A DNA stretch of 64,000 nt from positions 651,001-715,000 of the forward strand of contig NC_085874.1 in the NCBI RefSeq assembly GCF_034702125.1. The letters run 5' to 3'. Below, one piece after another: positions 21,720-32,300 of this stretch (within the stretch, counting starts at the first letter, position 1; every line of letters starts with the position of its first letter). The stretch comes from Engraulis encrasicolus. Taxonomy: Eukaryota > Chordata > Actinopteri > Clupeiformes > Engraulidae. The notes beneath the pieces were generated by a model. The model saw only the letters and a list, made by a program, of their open reading frames with translations. It searched no databases and was not told where the DNA came from. The position numbers were made by a program, and so were the translations under genes.

Positions 21720-22166
21720 AGGTGTGCATAATTATTAGGCAAACACGTTTTCTGACCATATTGTCCATTCTATGCATATTTTACAACAACAACCTGTATG
21801 AACATGATGCCTATTATTGTATTAACAGTTTTTTTCAATTGCTAACATGCTTTTGTCCAATCCTCAGCGACATTTGCAAAACTCTTAATACAGTTAGCAC
21901 ACCAAGGGCTTTCCATTGCCATACAGTTGACACATTACATGCCTTTTTCACACAAATTGCAGTCAATGAATGCATTTCTTTGTGTATAACAGTGTGTGCT
22001 TTTGAGAAGAAAATGAACTGTTTGGCCAATTGTTCTTGGTAGGTGGTAGTCTGTGTTAAGAGTTTAGAAAAAGTATCCAAAGTATGGGTAAGCGCTTGTT
22101 AGCAATTGAAAAAAACTGTAAGCATGGTCAAAATACTTTTGCTTAATAATTCTGCACACCCTGTAC
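21720..22166. mobile_element. Nested MITE pair
   Basis: The outer inverted ends are AGGTGTGCATAATTATTAGG and its near-complement ATAATTCTGCACACCCTG. Inside, a second inverted pair (TTTTTTTCAATTGCTAAC at about 21830 and GTTAGCAATTGAAAAAAACT at about 22098) bounds another element of about 290 bp. Confidence 0.75.
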
Positions 22167-22198
22167 CTACCTAATTACTGTCTGTATAAGTGTTCGCT

Positions 22199-22269
22199 TT
22201 TCAAGGGGTAACATTAGTGAATGAATTCTGAAATAAACTACTAAAAATATTACATAGTGCACCTTTAAC
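22199..22269 (+). mobile_element. MITE fragment, same family as 12983-13348
   Basis: Only the last about 70 bp remain: GTAACATTAGTGAATGAATT and the end TAGTGCACCTTTAA. Confidence 0.75.
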
Positions 22270-23584
22270 CTTTGTCTTATTAGTCACGTATGAACATACT
22301 ATTAGTGGCTAATGTGTGAACCTTTAACTATGTTAGTTGTTATCAACATTTACTCTGTGTTGAATCAGTGTGTGTCTTCCAAGCGTCAAAGACCATGCTT
22401 ATACTTTTTGGGCAACACAGGAAGCTTTGAGACACACACACACACACACACACACAAAATATGGCATGCATTTGGAAATTAAAACTTTACATGCCAAATC
22501 TTTTTGGCATTCCATGATTTTATTTTGATGAACAAAAATAAGAATGGTTGCTTTATGTTGTACATACTGTATAGGGATAATCTGTTTTTACGACTTTTGA
22601 ATTTTTCAGCATAGCGGTTATTTTTTTCAGTTGCAGTCGAGGAAATGTCTGAAAGTACAGTAAAAGTCTCTGTTGACGCACACCGCCTTTGTCAGCCAGC
22701 ATAGGTTGTTAAAGCATAAAACTGGGTCAATTCTTTCAGATATAAAAATATACATTGCAATGTCTTTGTTGGCAGCTACAGTACTAATAAATGCATTCAA
22801 AATCCACTGTATCAAAGTTTATAGTGTCTCTGTCCTCTCTTCTCAAGTAAAATAATTGCCTTTGGGTATTTTTGTACTCACAAGATTTAAAGGGAGAGAA
22901 AAACACACTGTATATGTATGTCCAGAACTAGAGTATGAATATGTGATATGTATGAATATTGTTAGTTTAAGTAGCCATCATCAGTCTAAGCTTTCACACG
23001 GCTGTGGTTGTTTCAGTGTGAATGCTGCTTCTCAACAGGAATACCAATGATCTAGCTACCAAGTGCTCTGGTGAGAAGACAGAAGAAAAGTGGAGATGAA
23101 GGAAGGAAGTGGAGCCGCATCCATCTGGGCTGGTGACGCCCCAGGTACCACACACCTGTGCTCTCATGGTGGTGTCACACGTCGTCGAGCCTCCTGATTA
23201 GATGACACAACATTCAGGAGAGGTGTCGCAGCTCTTGCAGACAGTCACTGGGGGAGAAGACAAGCCTTTGTTATCCAGGGATTGGAAATGAGAGAAAACA
23301 TGAAGAACCTAGAAATGCAGAGAGTCTAGACCATAGTTAACCAAGGTGGGCCGAGTGTGTCTTAGGGGTGCAAATACCTGTTAAAAAAAACCCTAATATT
23401 CGATTAAAAATGTTTCACATTTAGCTTTTTATTGTAATGTGAATACAAGTTAGTTATGAAAACACCTTTAAGTACAGAGCTAATACAAGTAATCTTTTTC
23501 TGCAAAGCATTGAAGCAAATGTCTTTCCGCTGATTAGACGATCGTGTGCCTCCGTCTCCTAATGATCTGAGAGCAGGTGTATCA
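22270..23584. other. No gene seen
   Basis: The stretch contains an (AC)n run at 22432-22455. The rest is A/T-rich sequence without supported exons or clear transposon ends. Confidence 0.5.
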
Positions 23585-24870
23585 TTTCAATTCAATTCAG
23601 TTTATTGTTTATTTGCCAGACTTTGTCCAATCAGACTGGAGCCCCACACCAAACAAACAACAAGAAAAACAAAAAAAGCACAATGTAAAAGACTTCTATA
23701 CAGAAAGAAAATCTATACAGACATTTCATCCAGTGTGCTCTTAGCCTGGATGATTACCTTGCGCTACTGACCAATTGATTACTGAGTGCTGCCATGATGT
23801 TATTGGAGGAATCATCCAGGTGCTGTGTAAACTTGTACATTAAGTTTCTTAAAAGTGCATGCAGTGTGCTTACTCCTGCATACACATCTGGCTAGCACTA
23901 CCACCTCTGGGGACCTTACGTAAAATTCTTAGAGCATCGTTGTATGCAATTTGTAGTTTCTGCATACTGGACTCTGTAAGAAGTCCAGAGGTGTGCAGGG
24001 TATAGTAGTGTGCAGTATACCTTGAATAGAGCCACTTTAACTTGTGTGGCTCAAAATGTGAATTTACAGGCTATAGTGTTTGCCTGCGCATATAGCTTAC
24101 AACACTGTCATCATCATTCACATCATCTGTAACCCAGTGGCCTAGTTATTTTATCTTGTAAACATCAAGAGGATTATTTGACAAACACAGGAAATTGGAG
24201 GCTTTTATCCTGTTTAGTTCTACATATTAAAACAGCGGGGTTTTTTGGAGTTATACTTAATGTCAAATTGTACACCATAGTCAGAGCATACATTAAGGGG
24301 CTGTTGCAGCCCCGCACTACTAGGACTAAAGGTCACAAGGTCATCTACATACATAAGATGATTGACTAGTACACCACCAATCATACCCTGTGTTACAGCC
24401 ATTCAATTGTGTAGACAGCTCATTCATATACAGATTGAATAAGACCGGGGACCGAATGCTACCCTACCTAACCCCATTGGTCACACCAAAGGGGTCAGAT
24501 ATACTACCTCACCATTCGATATGCATTTTCTGTTGTGTTGTGTATACCAGTTAAGTACCCTCACAATGTAGCCAGGTACTCCTCCTTGCCTTAATTTAAT
24601 AAATTCCTTTTTGTGATTCACATGGTCGAATGCCCTAGAAGCAGCAATGAGATACATTAATATAGTTGAGTTTTTAGATTTATACAGGTTCACTATCTCT
24701 TTTAGAAAATAGATACACATATCTGTGCCATGCTTTGGTTGGAACCAAACTGATTGTCAAGGGAAGAGACATGTGCATTCACTCTGTCTAGGAGGATTCT
24801 TTCCATCACCTTTGAAAGTATACTGGCCAGTGCAATAGGTCGATAATGGAAATATGAAACTTTAGACCAA
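23585..24870 (-). mobile_element. Non-LTR retrotransposon (LINE), 3' part, decayed
   Basis: Minus-strand pieces read as reverse-transcriptase palm motifs in order: SRAFDHVNHKKEF (24481-24720), a broken FGVTNGVR..GSI stretch before 24480, then NHLMYVDDLVTFSPSSAGLQ (24220-24402), where YVDD is the catalytic site. Stops and frame breaks separate them. The 3' end is an AATTGAATTGAAATGA-like tail near 23585-23600. It is a different family from the LINE at 1-785; I do not assign the clade. Confidence 0.75.
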
Positions 24871-25010
24871 CTTGTATTGCAAATAAGTGAGCCTCATTGC
24901 AAGTATATTTCAAGGACTTTTGTCTTAGTTGCGTGCGTACCACTGTACAGTAAGTGTGGTGTCTCTTGTGTCTTCACCCAGCACATTGTCCACAGCCCAG
25001 TATCATCGTC

Positions 25011-25169
25011 CAGTGGCGGAACAATTGCACACAGGGCCCTTTGGCAAGACACTTATAGGGCCCCCTATACAGCTTGCCAACCTCACAATAGGGCCCCCAC
25101 CACCAATACGGGATGGCTCTGGGCCTAGGGGCAAGTGCCCTGCTTGCCCTACCTATAGCTCCACCCCTG
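25011..25169. mobile_element. hAT-like MITE, GGGCCC-rich
   Basis: The ends CAGTGGCGGAAC and GCTCCACCCCTG are short imperfect inverted repeats typical of fish hAT MITEs. I could not find a matching 8-bp duplication. Confidence 0.6.
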
Positions 25170-26381
25170 GTCCTCCTGCATAATAAGTAATGCGTGATTG
25201 GGTGCAGGTGGGGGCTCTATAAGGCGACCTCTGGGCATCTGGCACCACCTGTCCTGTGCCACCTGCTGGGACTGACTGTCTCCTGCTGACCAGGAGGGAG
25301 GGGAGCTGGGGACGTGTGTGTGTGTTTTGTCCCCTTGATTTGACAAGAACACAGCCGTAGTCTTCTTTCTTTGACCAACTTTACGTGTTATCTCAAAGTT
25401 TTAGGAGGTTACAATGTGAAAATAACACAACATAAATGAAAATAACACTAACCCTCCTCACAATATCCTAAAAATGCTAATCATATAAATGTAATATAAT
25501 ATAATGTTACTGTTCTCCTCAAAGGGCTAGGATTGTGATGGGTGTATCGGTCATTGCAAAGGACCTACAGTAGCTCTTGGTGTTGCAATTAGAGTGCACA
25601 TTAGGTTCCTCGGAGGTTCAAAGCTAAATGGGGCAGGTGTCCTCCCCTCGGCTAGACAGCGTTTCCCAGGTAGATGAGATCATTAGTGCAGTCACTGTCT
25701 TGAGAACAATCTCAGAAGCTACGTCAAAATAGGGCAATTGGAGAAATGACACCAGTTCTTTTGGAATATGTGGCAGATTCTAGCTTCTGAATCACTGCTT
25801 GAGGGACAGGCATGAGTATACAGTACAGCATGACATTGTTTCTTCTCACTATTGTTTGTTCTGTCTCCTTTGGGTTTTGCCAAAGTATTGTCGCTAAGCA
25901 TCGACAGGGGGTCGCAAAGTCCTCTTGATTTTAAGGAATTTCATAATTTAATTTAATAATATGTTTAGGTCCACCTTACACATCTATTTAAAAAGATCAT
26001 TATCTTCCTGGAAAAGAGCGTTTGCACCTTTCGAGAAGCAGAGCAGAGGGGGAAAGTCACCAAAGTTTACAATGGTAAAAAAAAATATGGGTCTCTGAAG
26101 AAAAAACACTTTTATACTAGAGGACTTAGTTGAGAGTGCTGTGGACTGAAATGTTACCCCTGGGTCTGTGGACTGTAATGTTACAGCATGAGAATGACAT
26201 GAGTGAATCATCACTGTGGATTGTGCAGCTGTTAGATGCTGCTGAGTCTGTGTGAATGTACTCTCCAGTCTTGACTAGGAGATTAATATGATACCTCAAG
26301 AAATGCAGATTGACATTTAGTCAATGTCAATTTAAAAAATCGCATCGAGCTTGTGCATGAATATGACGCAAAGAAAAGAAA
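25170..26381. other. No gene seen
   Basis: About 1.2 kb of unique-looking A/T-rich sequence without supported exons or repeat ends. Confidence 0.5.
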
Positions 26382-26570
26382 TTACAATACATTACACTCC
26401 AAGCGACTTACAGATATTTATAGGGTATTAGTTACAGTCCCTGGAGCAAAGTGAGGTCAAGTGCACTCAAACCATGAATGGAGGTGTAGCGAGAGGTACG
26501 GGTGGGATTCGAACCAGCAACCCTCTGATCGTTGTAAATACCAATAACTGTTAGCCCACAGCTGCCCCGA
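26382..26570 (-). mobile_element. tRNA-headed SINE, GCGACTTACA family, copy 1
   Basis: On the minus strand the tRNA-like head carries the B box GGTTCGAATCCCACCC (26504-26519). The far end has ACATTACACTCCAAGCGACTT. Relatives are at 43020-43225 and 43762-43948, in the same orientation. Confidence 0.7.
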
Positions 26571-26627
26571 AATAGCCATAGTTCATCCATTTTGAGCACA
26601 CAAAAAAACTGATTTGTTTTATGCTAT

Positions 26628-27644
26628 TGTAGCAGTGAAGATAATGCCTACACATTTATTTTTATTTTGTTATTTTCATTTCATAAATGTGTGAACTTTC
26701 ATTTTATGTTGGTGTTTATTTCCCCAAAATCCTTTCTCTGTATTTAGTTTTGAACTTGCTGGTATTGGGAGATTTGTTCATTTCTTGTGTTATAGCACCC
26801 TCTAGTGGCGTGCGCGACCTGTCTTTTGTTTTGCACGTTCTTCTCTGTTCAGTCTGCGCTGAGCTGAGCAGGGAAAGGTACGTATTTTCATGGAGCTCCG
26901 ATGTTGCAAAGTAATCCGTGTGTTGCAATGTCGCAATGTTGCATCTTTCATTTCCAAATGTTGTATTATCTTATGTACATGTAAAAACCTTTGTGATGAG
27001 CATTTTGTTTCGTTTGAAATATGTATTTTGAGAGCACTAAATAGCTATCAAGCTAACCACTTGTTGTAGGCACTGACTAGCCTTTTGTCTCTGACTTGGC
27101 GCCTGAATATGTATGGTGTGTTTTTCATGTTAGGCTGGTCCGATGACGACGTGAATGCGGTGCCTAACCCTTTTGTGCTCTTTTTGTTGTTTAAAAAGGT
27201 ATGTACTCCCAATACCAGTGAATTGCTATGAGTGTGTTGATATGTTTGCATTGTATTTTTCTGAATGCATTTGATTATTATTATTAAGTAATTTCCTATT
27301 ACTACTATTGGAGTTTTGTAATGAAGCATTCAGTCTGTGATGTTACATTATGTATGTTATGGCCCTACAGAGCATTTTAATGCAGTTTTATTGTAATACA
27401 GTAGTTTTACACTGTACTGTATTTTGTTTTACAATTTTGTGAGTCTGCGCTGAGCTGAGCAGGGAAAGGCTGGTCCGATGACGACGTGAATGCGGTGCCT
27501 AACCCTTTTGTGCTCTTTTTGTTGTTTAAAAAGAAAATAAAAGAATACAGCTGAGGAACAGAACGGCATCAGTGGTCCTTTCTCCCCCCTTTGGCACCGG
27601 AACACAGCGCAGGGTAGCCGGGACAGTAGAGCGTTCCGGCTACA
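26628..27644 (+). repeat. 5' LTR
   Basis: TGTAGCAG...GGCTACA, 1017 bp. A likely initiator TTCAGTCT surrounds A26851; no TATA box is obvious. AATAAA is at 27536-27541. Two exon-like blocks (26851-26877 and 27134-27198) reappear fused at 27442-27533. The 75-residue frame at 26687-26914 is not considered coding. Confidence 0.97.
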
Positions 27645-27645
27645 G

Positions 27646-27663
27646 TGGTGCCGTGACCCGGAT
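27646..27663 (+). promoter_or_regulatory. Primer-binding site, tRNA-His-like
   Basis: One base after the LTR the sequence reads TGGTGCCGTGACCCGGAT. This matches the tRNA-His primer-binding sequence I remember except for one base (CCC for CTC). The starting TGG fits pairing with a tRNA CCA end. Confidence 0.75.
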
Positions 27664-27905
27664 GGTTTCGCTTCAGATCATCGCCAGAGTGATCGCCGGT
27701 GGTTGCTGCAGAATACCCTGAAGACGCTGATGTTGTTCCAAGTACTCGTATGAATGCAAACATAATGTGGTTTATGATTATTTAGTTTCAATTTATTCTT
27801 CCCTTTTTGTTTTGAGTGTTTGAATACATAACACTGACTAAGAAGTACAACACTTAACATTTTACACTTAATACTGATTATTTACATTGCTGAAGACTAT
27901 TTAAC

Positions 27906-29393
27906 ATGGCTGAGGGAAATGACATGGATGTGCCTTTTAACTGTGATGATGGTGGTAATGCAGTAGTGGGTGTAGGCAGGGGTAAGCTATTTGGGAACGT
28001 GGAACCGACTCCAGTTGGGGGTGTTCATGAAATAGGAAACCCTGTATCATCCTCTACATACCTGGTTACTGACTCGCACACACCCACACCACACAGGCCT
28101 GGCCCTAGTCTGAGGAATTTTCCTGGCGTAGGCAGGGGTGTTAGTGCAGTACGCCACCCTGTATCGTCATTCACACGCATGCACACTGATGAGCCCCCTA
28201 GTCCAGGTGTGGACACCACTGACATAGGCCATCTCATTACACAGTTGGCCCAACAAATAGGTGAGAACATCGCAAGTCAATTAAATAAATCCACTCAGAG
28301 TCAACAAAGTCAGCCCACTCCCACTCTTAACACACCCAGTCTGAACATGGGCCAGGGACAGTCTGACTTAAACATGACTGGAGTCAAGTTGGTGATGAAG
28401 ACAGATGTCCGGGAGCCACCATACTTCAGAGGGGATGGGACTGATAAGCACACAGTGCATGAGTGGGAAGAAATCATGGATGTCTACCTGAAAAAGAGGG
28501 GTGTCCCACCACAAGAGTACTCCCAAGAAATCCTGTCCAGACTGATGGGAAAGGCCAGAGACATTGTTAAAGTTACACTGCGTAGTGTTCCATCCTTAAA
28601 GCCTGCAGAGAATCCTAAGCTTGTCTTTGATGTACTCAAGCAGCATTTCAGTGAAGTAACTTACTCCTCAATGCCTCTAGCAGATTTTTATAACACACTC
28701 CCCCTGAATGGTGAAAGCCCAATGGACTACTGGATCCGCTTGAACAAAGCTGTGGACGTCGCGGATGAGTGTCTGAGAAGACAGGGGCGAAACATTGAAG
28801 ACCCCTCACATGAAGTCACAATGATGCTGGTGAAACACTGTCCTGACCCCGCCCTCGCCAGTGTCCTGAAGTGTAAGACAGCTGAGAAGTGGACAGCAAA
28901 CGAGATTCAGGAGCATCTTGTCGAACACCAGAGGGAGGCTCGCACAAAGTCTCAGACCAGGTCAGTTCGACCAAAGCACATTGGCACTCATGTACAGACA
29001 TCCACGACCGAAGCAGTCGCTGTAGACAATGCCTGTGAGCCTGCTCCTCTCCAAACTACAGTGGGGCAGCCATCCCCATCTCCGACCGAGAGTGTTTACA
29101 TTCAGTCTCTCATCAGCCTGTTGGATCGTGTGCTGGAGCAGAAGGCTCAGACAGCGGCAGTTGAACCAACATACAAGGGGCCAGTAAACATTTTCCAGAG
29201 GAAATGCAGAGTGTGTCAGTCCACTGAGCATTCAACAACTGTTCACTGTAGGCAGGAGAATCTGTGCATGGGCTGTTACAAGCCAGACCACTGGAAGAAA
29301 GACTGCCCACAGCGCAAGCCGAGATTCAGTGCCACACCACAGCAGGCCCAGGCACAGCCCCAGGGCCAACAGCATGGCACACATTTAAACTAG
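27906..29393 (+). CDS. gag: gag of the Ty3/gypsy element
   Basis: The 495-residue structural protein would form the virus-like particle in the cytoplasm and package element RNA. Residues about 1-165 are low-complexity, Gly/Pro/Ser/Thr-rich. About 170-350 is an alpha-helical capsid-like region (FRGDGTDKHTVHEWEEIMDV, FDVLKQHF, MDYWIRLNKAVD). Near the C-terminus are a diverged CX2CX4HX5C motif (from about residue 434) and a canonical zinc knuckle CMGCYKPDHWKKDC (454-467, CX2CX4HX4C), followed by a basic, Gln-rich tail. The stop TAG (29391-29393) directly follows the slippery heptamer, so some ribosomes should read through into pol. The start ATG is the first good one after the 260-bp leader. Confidence 0.95.
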   Translation: MAEGNDMDVPFNCDDGGNAVVGVGRGKLFGNVEPTPVGGVHEIGNPVSSSTYLVTDSHTPTPHRPGPSLRNFPGVGRGVSAVRHPVSSFTRMHTDEPPSPGVDTTDIGHLITQLAQQIGENIASQLNKSTQSQQSQPTPTLNTPSLNMGQGQSDLNMTGVKLVMKTDVREPPYFRGDGTDKHTVHEWEEIMDVYLKKRGVPPQEYSQEILSRLMGKARDIVKVTLRSVPSLKPAENPKLVFDVLKQHFSEVTYSSMPLADFYNTLPLNGESPMDYWIRLNKAVDVADECLRRQGRNIEDPSHEVTMMLVKHCPDPALASVLKCKTAEKWTANEIQEHLVEHQREARTKSQTRSVRPKHIGTHVQTSTTEAVAVDNACEPAPLQTTVGQPSPSPTESVYIQSLISLLDRVLEQKAQTAAVEPTYKGPVNIFQRKCRVCQSTEHSTTVHCRQENLCMGCYKPDHWKKDCPQRKPRFSATPQQAQAQPQGQQHGTHLN

Positions 29394-32300
29394 GTGGCCC
29401 GCATTTAGCGAGGGAGCGTGTGGGCACTGAAACATCTACCCTCGAAGCAAATGAAGAATTAAAAGAGATGTATGTGAACGTCTGTAAAGTAATGCCAGAT
29501 GATTGTAAAGTAATTGTACAGAACACCCAGACCGTTGAGCCATTCGGTGAATTGTTCCATGCCCCAGTGATGATCAATGGTGCAGCTGAGCTGAGAGGGT
29601 TACTGGATACGGGGTCAATGGCCTGCACGATCAGTGAAGAGGCAGAGCGGAGACTCGTGTCGGAGAACGTTTTAACTCAGCTGCAACAACCAACCGAGCG
29701 CATCATCCTTGTAGGCTGTGGGGGAGTACAGGTGAGCCCCAAAGGCATGTACGACATGGAATTGAGTCTGTATGGTGTGAAGTGCACAGTCCCGGTCCTG
29801 GTGGTGCCTGGCCAGAAAGATGAGATCATTGTGGGGACCAACATGTTGAAGCATGTGCTGCGCCAGCTGAAAAATGATGACAACTACTGGGCGCTTCTCT
29901 CTCGCAACACCCAGGAGTCTTCTGAGTGTGAGCCGTTTTTGGAGATGATGGCCAGCCTCACGAGGTGGAGGGGTGCAGATGTGCCTGAAAAAGTAGGTAC
30001 CGTGAAGCTGACCCAAGCCGTGACTCTCCTCCCCAAACAAGAGTACCTCCTGTGGGGTAGGCTGCCCAGTAACGTGCCAATGTCACCCGGGAGCACTGTC
30101 ATAGTGGAGTCATCTACATCCAGGTGTGTGCCTCGAGGCATTATGGTCGGCAGAGTGATCACGCCTCTGTGGGGGGATGGCTGGACTCCAATGAAAGTGA
30201 CCAACATCACAGACAAGCCGCTTACCCTGAGAAAGAACTCCAAGATGGCCGATGTCTCCCCGTGCGTTGCTGTGGAAGATGTCTCTCTATTCCAGGGCAA
30301 CTGCCAGGGAGAGAGTGGCCCCATTGACATCACTCAGTCCGGACAGAGCGAGTACTCCAACCTCGAGCAGCGGCTTCGGAGGTGTGGCTTGGGGGATGTG
30401 GATGTCGACCGCTGTGAGGCGAGCCCTTCCACGAAGGCCCAGCTGGTTACACTGCTTGAACAGTACCACGATGTCTTCTCAAAGCACCATCTGGACTGTG
30501 GAGAAGCCAAAGACTTTGTGCATAGGATCCGACTCACAGATGATCGTCCTTTCCGCCTTCCCTATCGCAGAGTGCCACCAGCACACTACCAAAAGTTGCG
30601 GCAAGTTCTCACTGAAATGGAGGAGCAGGGAATAATTCGCAAGTCTATGAGTGAGTACGCTTCCCCCCTCGTAATGGTCTGGAAGAAAAATGGTGACCTT
30701 CGCCTATGTACAGACTTCCGATGGCTGAATGCGAGGACCATCAAGGACGCTCACCCTCTGCCTCACCAGTCAGACTGTCTGGCAGCCTTAGGTGGAAACT
30801 CGGTCTTCAGCACTATGGACCTCACTTCAGGTTTTTATAACCTACCCATGCATGAAGACGACAAAAAATACACAGCCTTCACAACACCTCTAGGCCTCCA
30901 CGAATATAACAGAATGCCACAGGGGCTTTGCAACAGTCCAGCCTCGTTCATGAGGATGATGTTGAGCATCTTCTGCGATTTAAACTTCAGTAGCCTTCTT
31001 TGCTACCTGGATGATCTGTTGGTCTTTGCCCAGTCCGAACAAGAGGCCCTCGAGAGACTGGAGATTGTCTTCCAGCGGCTCAGAGAGCACAACTTGAAGT
31101 TGAGTCCCAAAAAGTGTCATCTGTTGCGGCGTTCTGTAAAATTCCTTGGGCACATCATCGACGGTGAGGGTGTTGCTGTCGACCCAGAGAAAGTGGAAGT
31201 CATTGTAAAGATGTCAAAGACGGACTTGATGGAAGATGACGGCTGCACTCCCTCAGTCCGCAGGGTCAAGTCCTTTCTGGGGATGGTATTTTATTACCAA
31301 CACTTTATACCCCACTGTTCTGCCATAGCCAAGCCACTGTTCGCCCTAACAGCTGGACAGAAACGTAAGGGGAAGACAAGCAAGGTTGGTCAGAATCCAG
31401 GTGTCTTCAGAAAGCTCAAACCTGCGGACTGGACAGAAGACTGTGACGCTGCCTTCCTCAGTCTCAAGGAGAAACTCCTGAACTGTGTAGTCCTCACTCA
31501 TCCAGACTTCTCCAAGCCACTGATCTTGTCCATTGATGCCTCTCTTGACGGTCTCGGGGCAGTTTTATCTCAGGTGTCAGAAGGAGAGAGTAAGGCACGG
31601 CCCATCGCCTTTGCAAGTAAGACTCTGTCTGGTTCACAGAAGAGATACCCAGCCCACCGTCTCGAATTCTTAGCACTTAAATGGAGTGTTTGCGAAAAAT
31701 TCAGTCACTGGTTGAAGGGGCACTCTTTTACGGTGTGGACAGACAATAATCCTTTAACCTACATAATGACAAAACCAAAACTTGACGCCTGTGAACAACG
31801 GTGGGTTGCGAAACTGTCCCCATACACATTCAGTCTCAAGCATATCCCAGGGCCCCAGAACGTTGTGCCAGATGCCCTAAGTAGAGATCCCTTTGCAAAA
31901 TCAGTGGGCAAGAGGCTGATCAGTGAGCCCTATGAGAGTCTGCTGGCAGAGGCTGACGGAACAAAAGAGGACGGAGTGCAGGACGTTTTCCGCTGCAAGG
32001 TCCAGTGTCTTCAGGCTTGCCATGTGGCCTCAGGCAATCCCCAAAGCATGCCATCTCGTGGTCTCGACTCCTCTGAAGTGAAGTCTGCCTGTGACTCTCA
32101 TACCGAGTGGGAAAGTGGTGCACAGTTAAGAGCAATGCAGTATCTGGATGCTTTACCTCAGGCTGCACTCCCCGAGCAAGACGTACCAGCGGCTTTCTCC
32201 ACAGATGAGCTGCGGCGGAGCCAAGAGGAAGACCAGGTCATTCGGAGCGTCTTGCCATTTGTTCTGGGTGGACGGCCGCCACCTAGACGGGAGAGAAGCA

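Noticed and set aside
26687..26914. 75-codon frame in each LTR
   Set aside because: Identity between copies only reflects LTR identity; there is no motif and the stretch overlaps U3 and the putative start site.
29326..30040. Antisense frames opposite pol
   Set aside because: Expected shadows of a long GC-rich coding frame.
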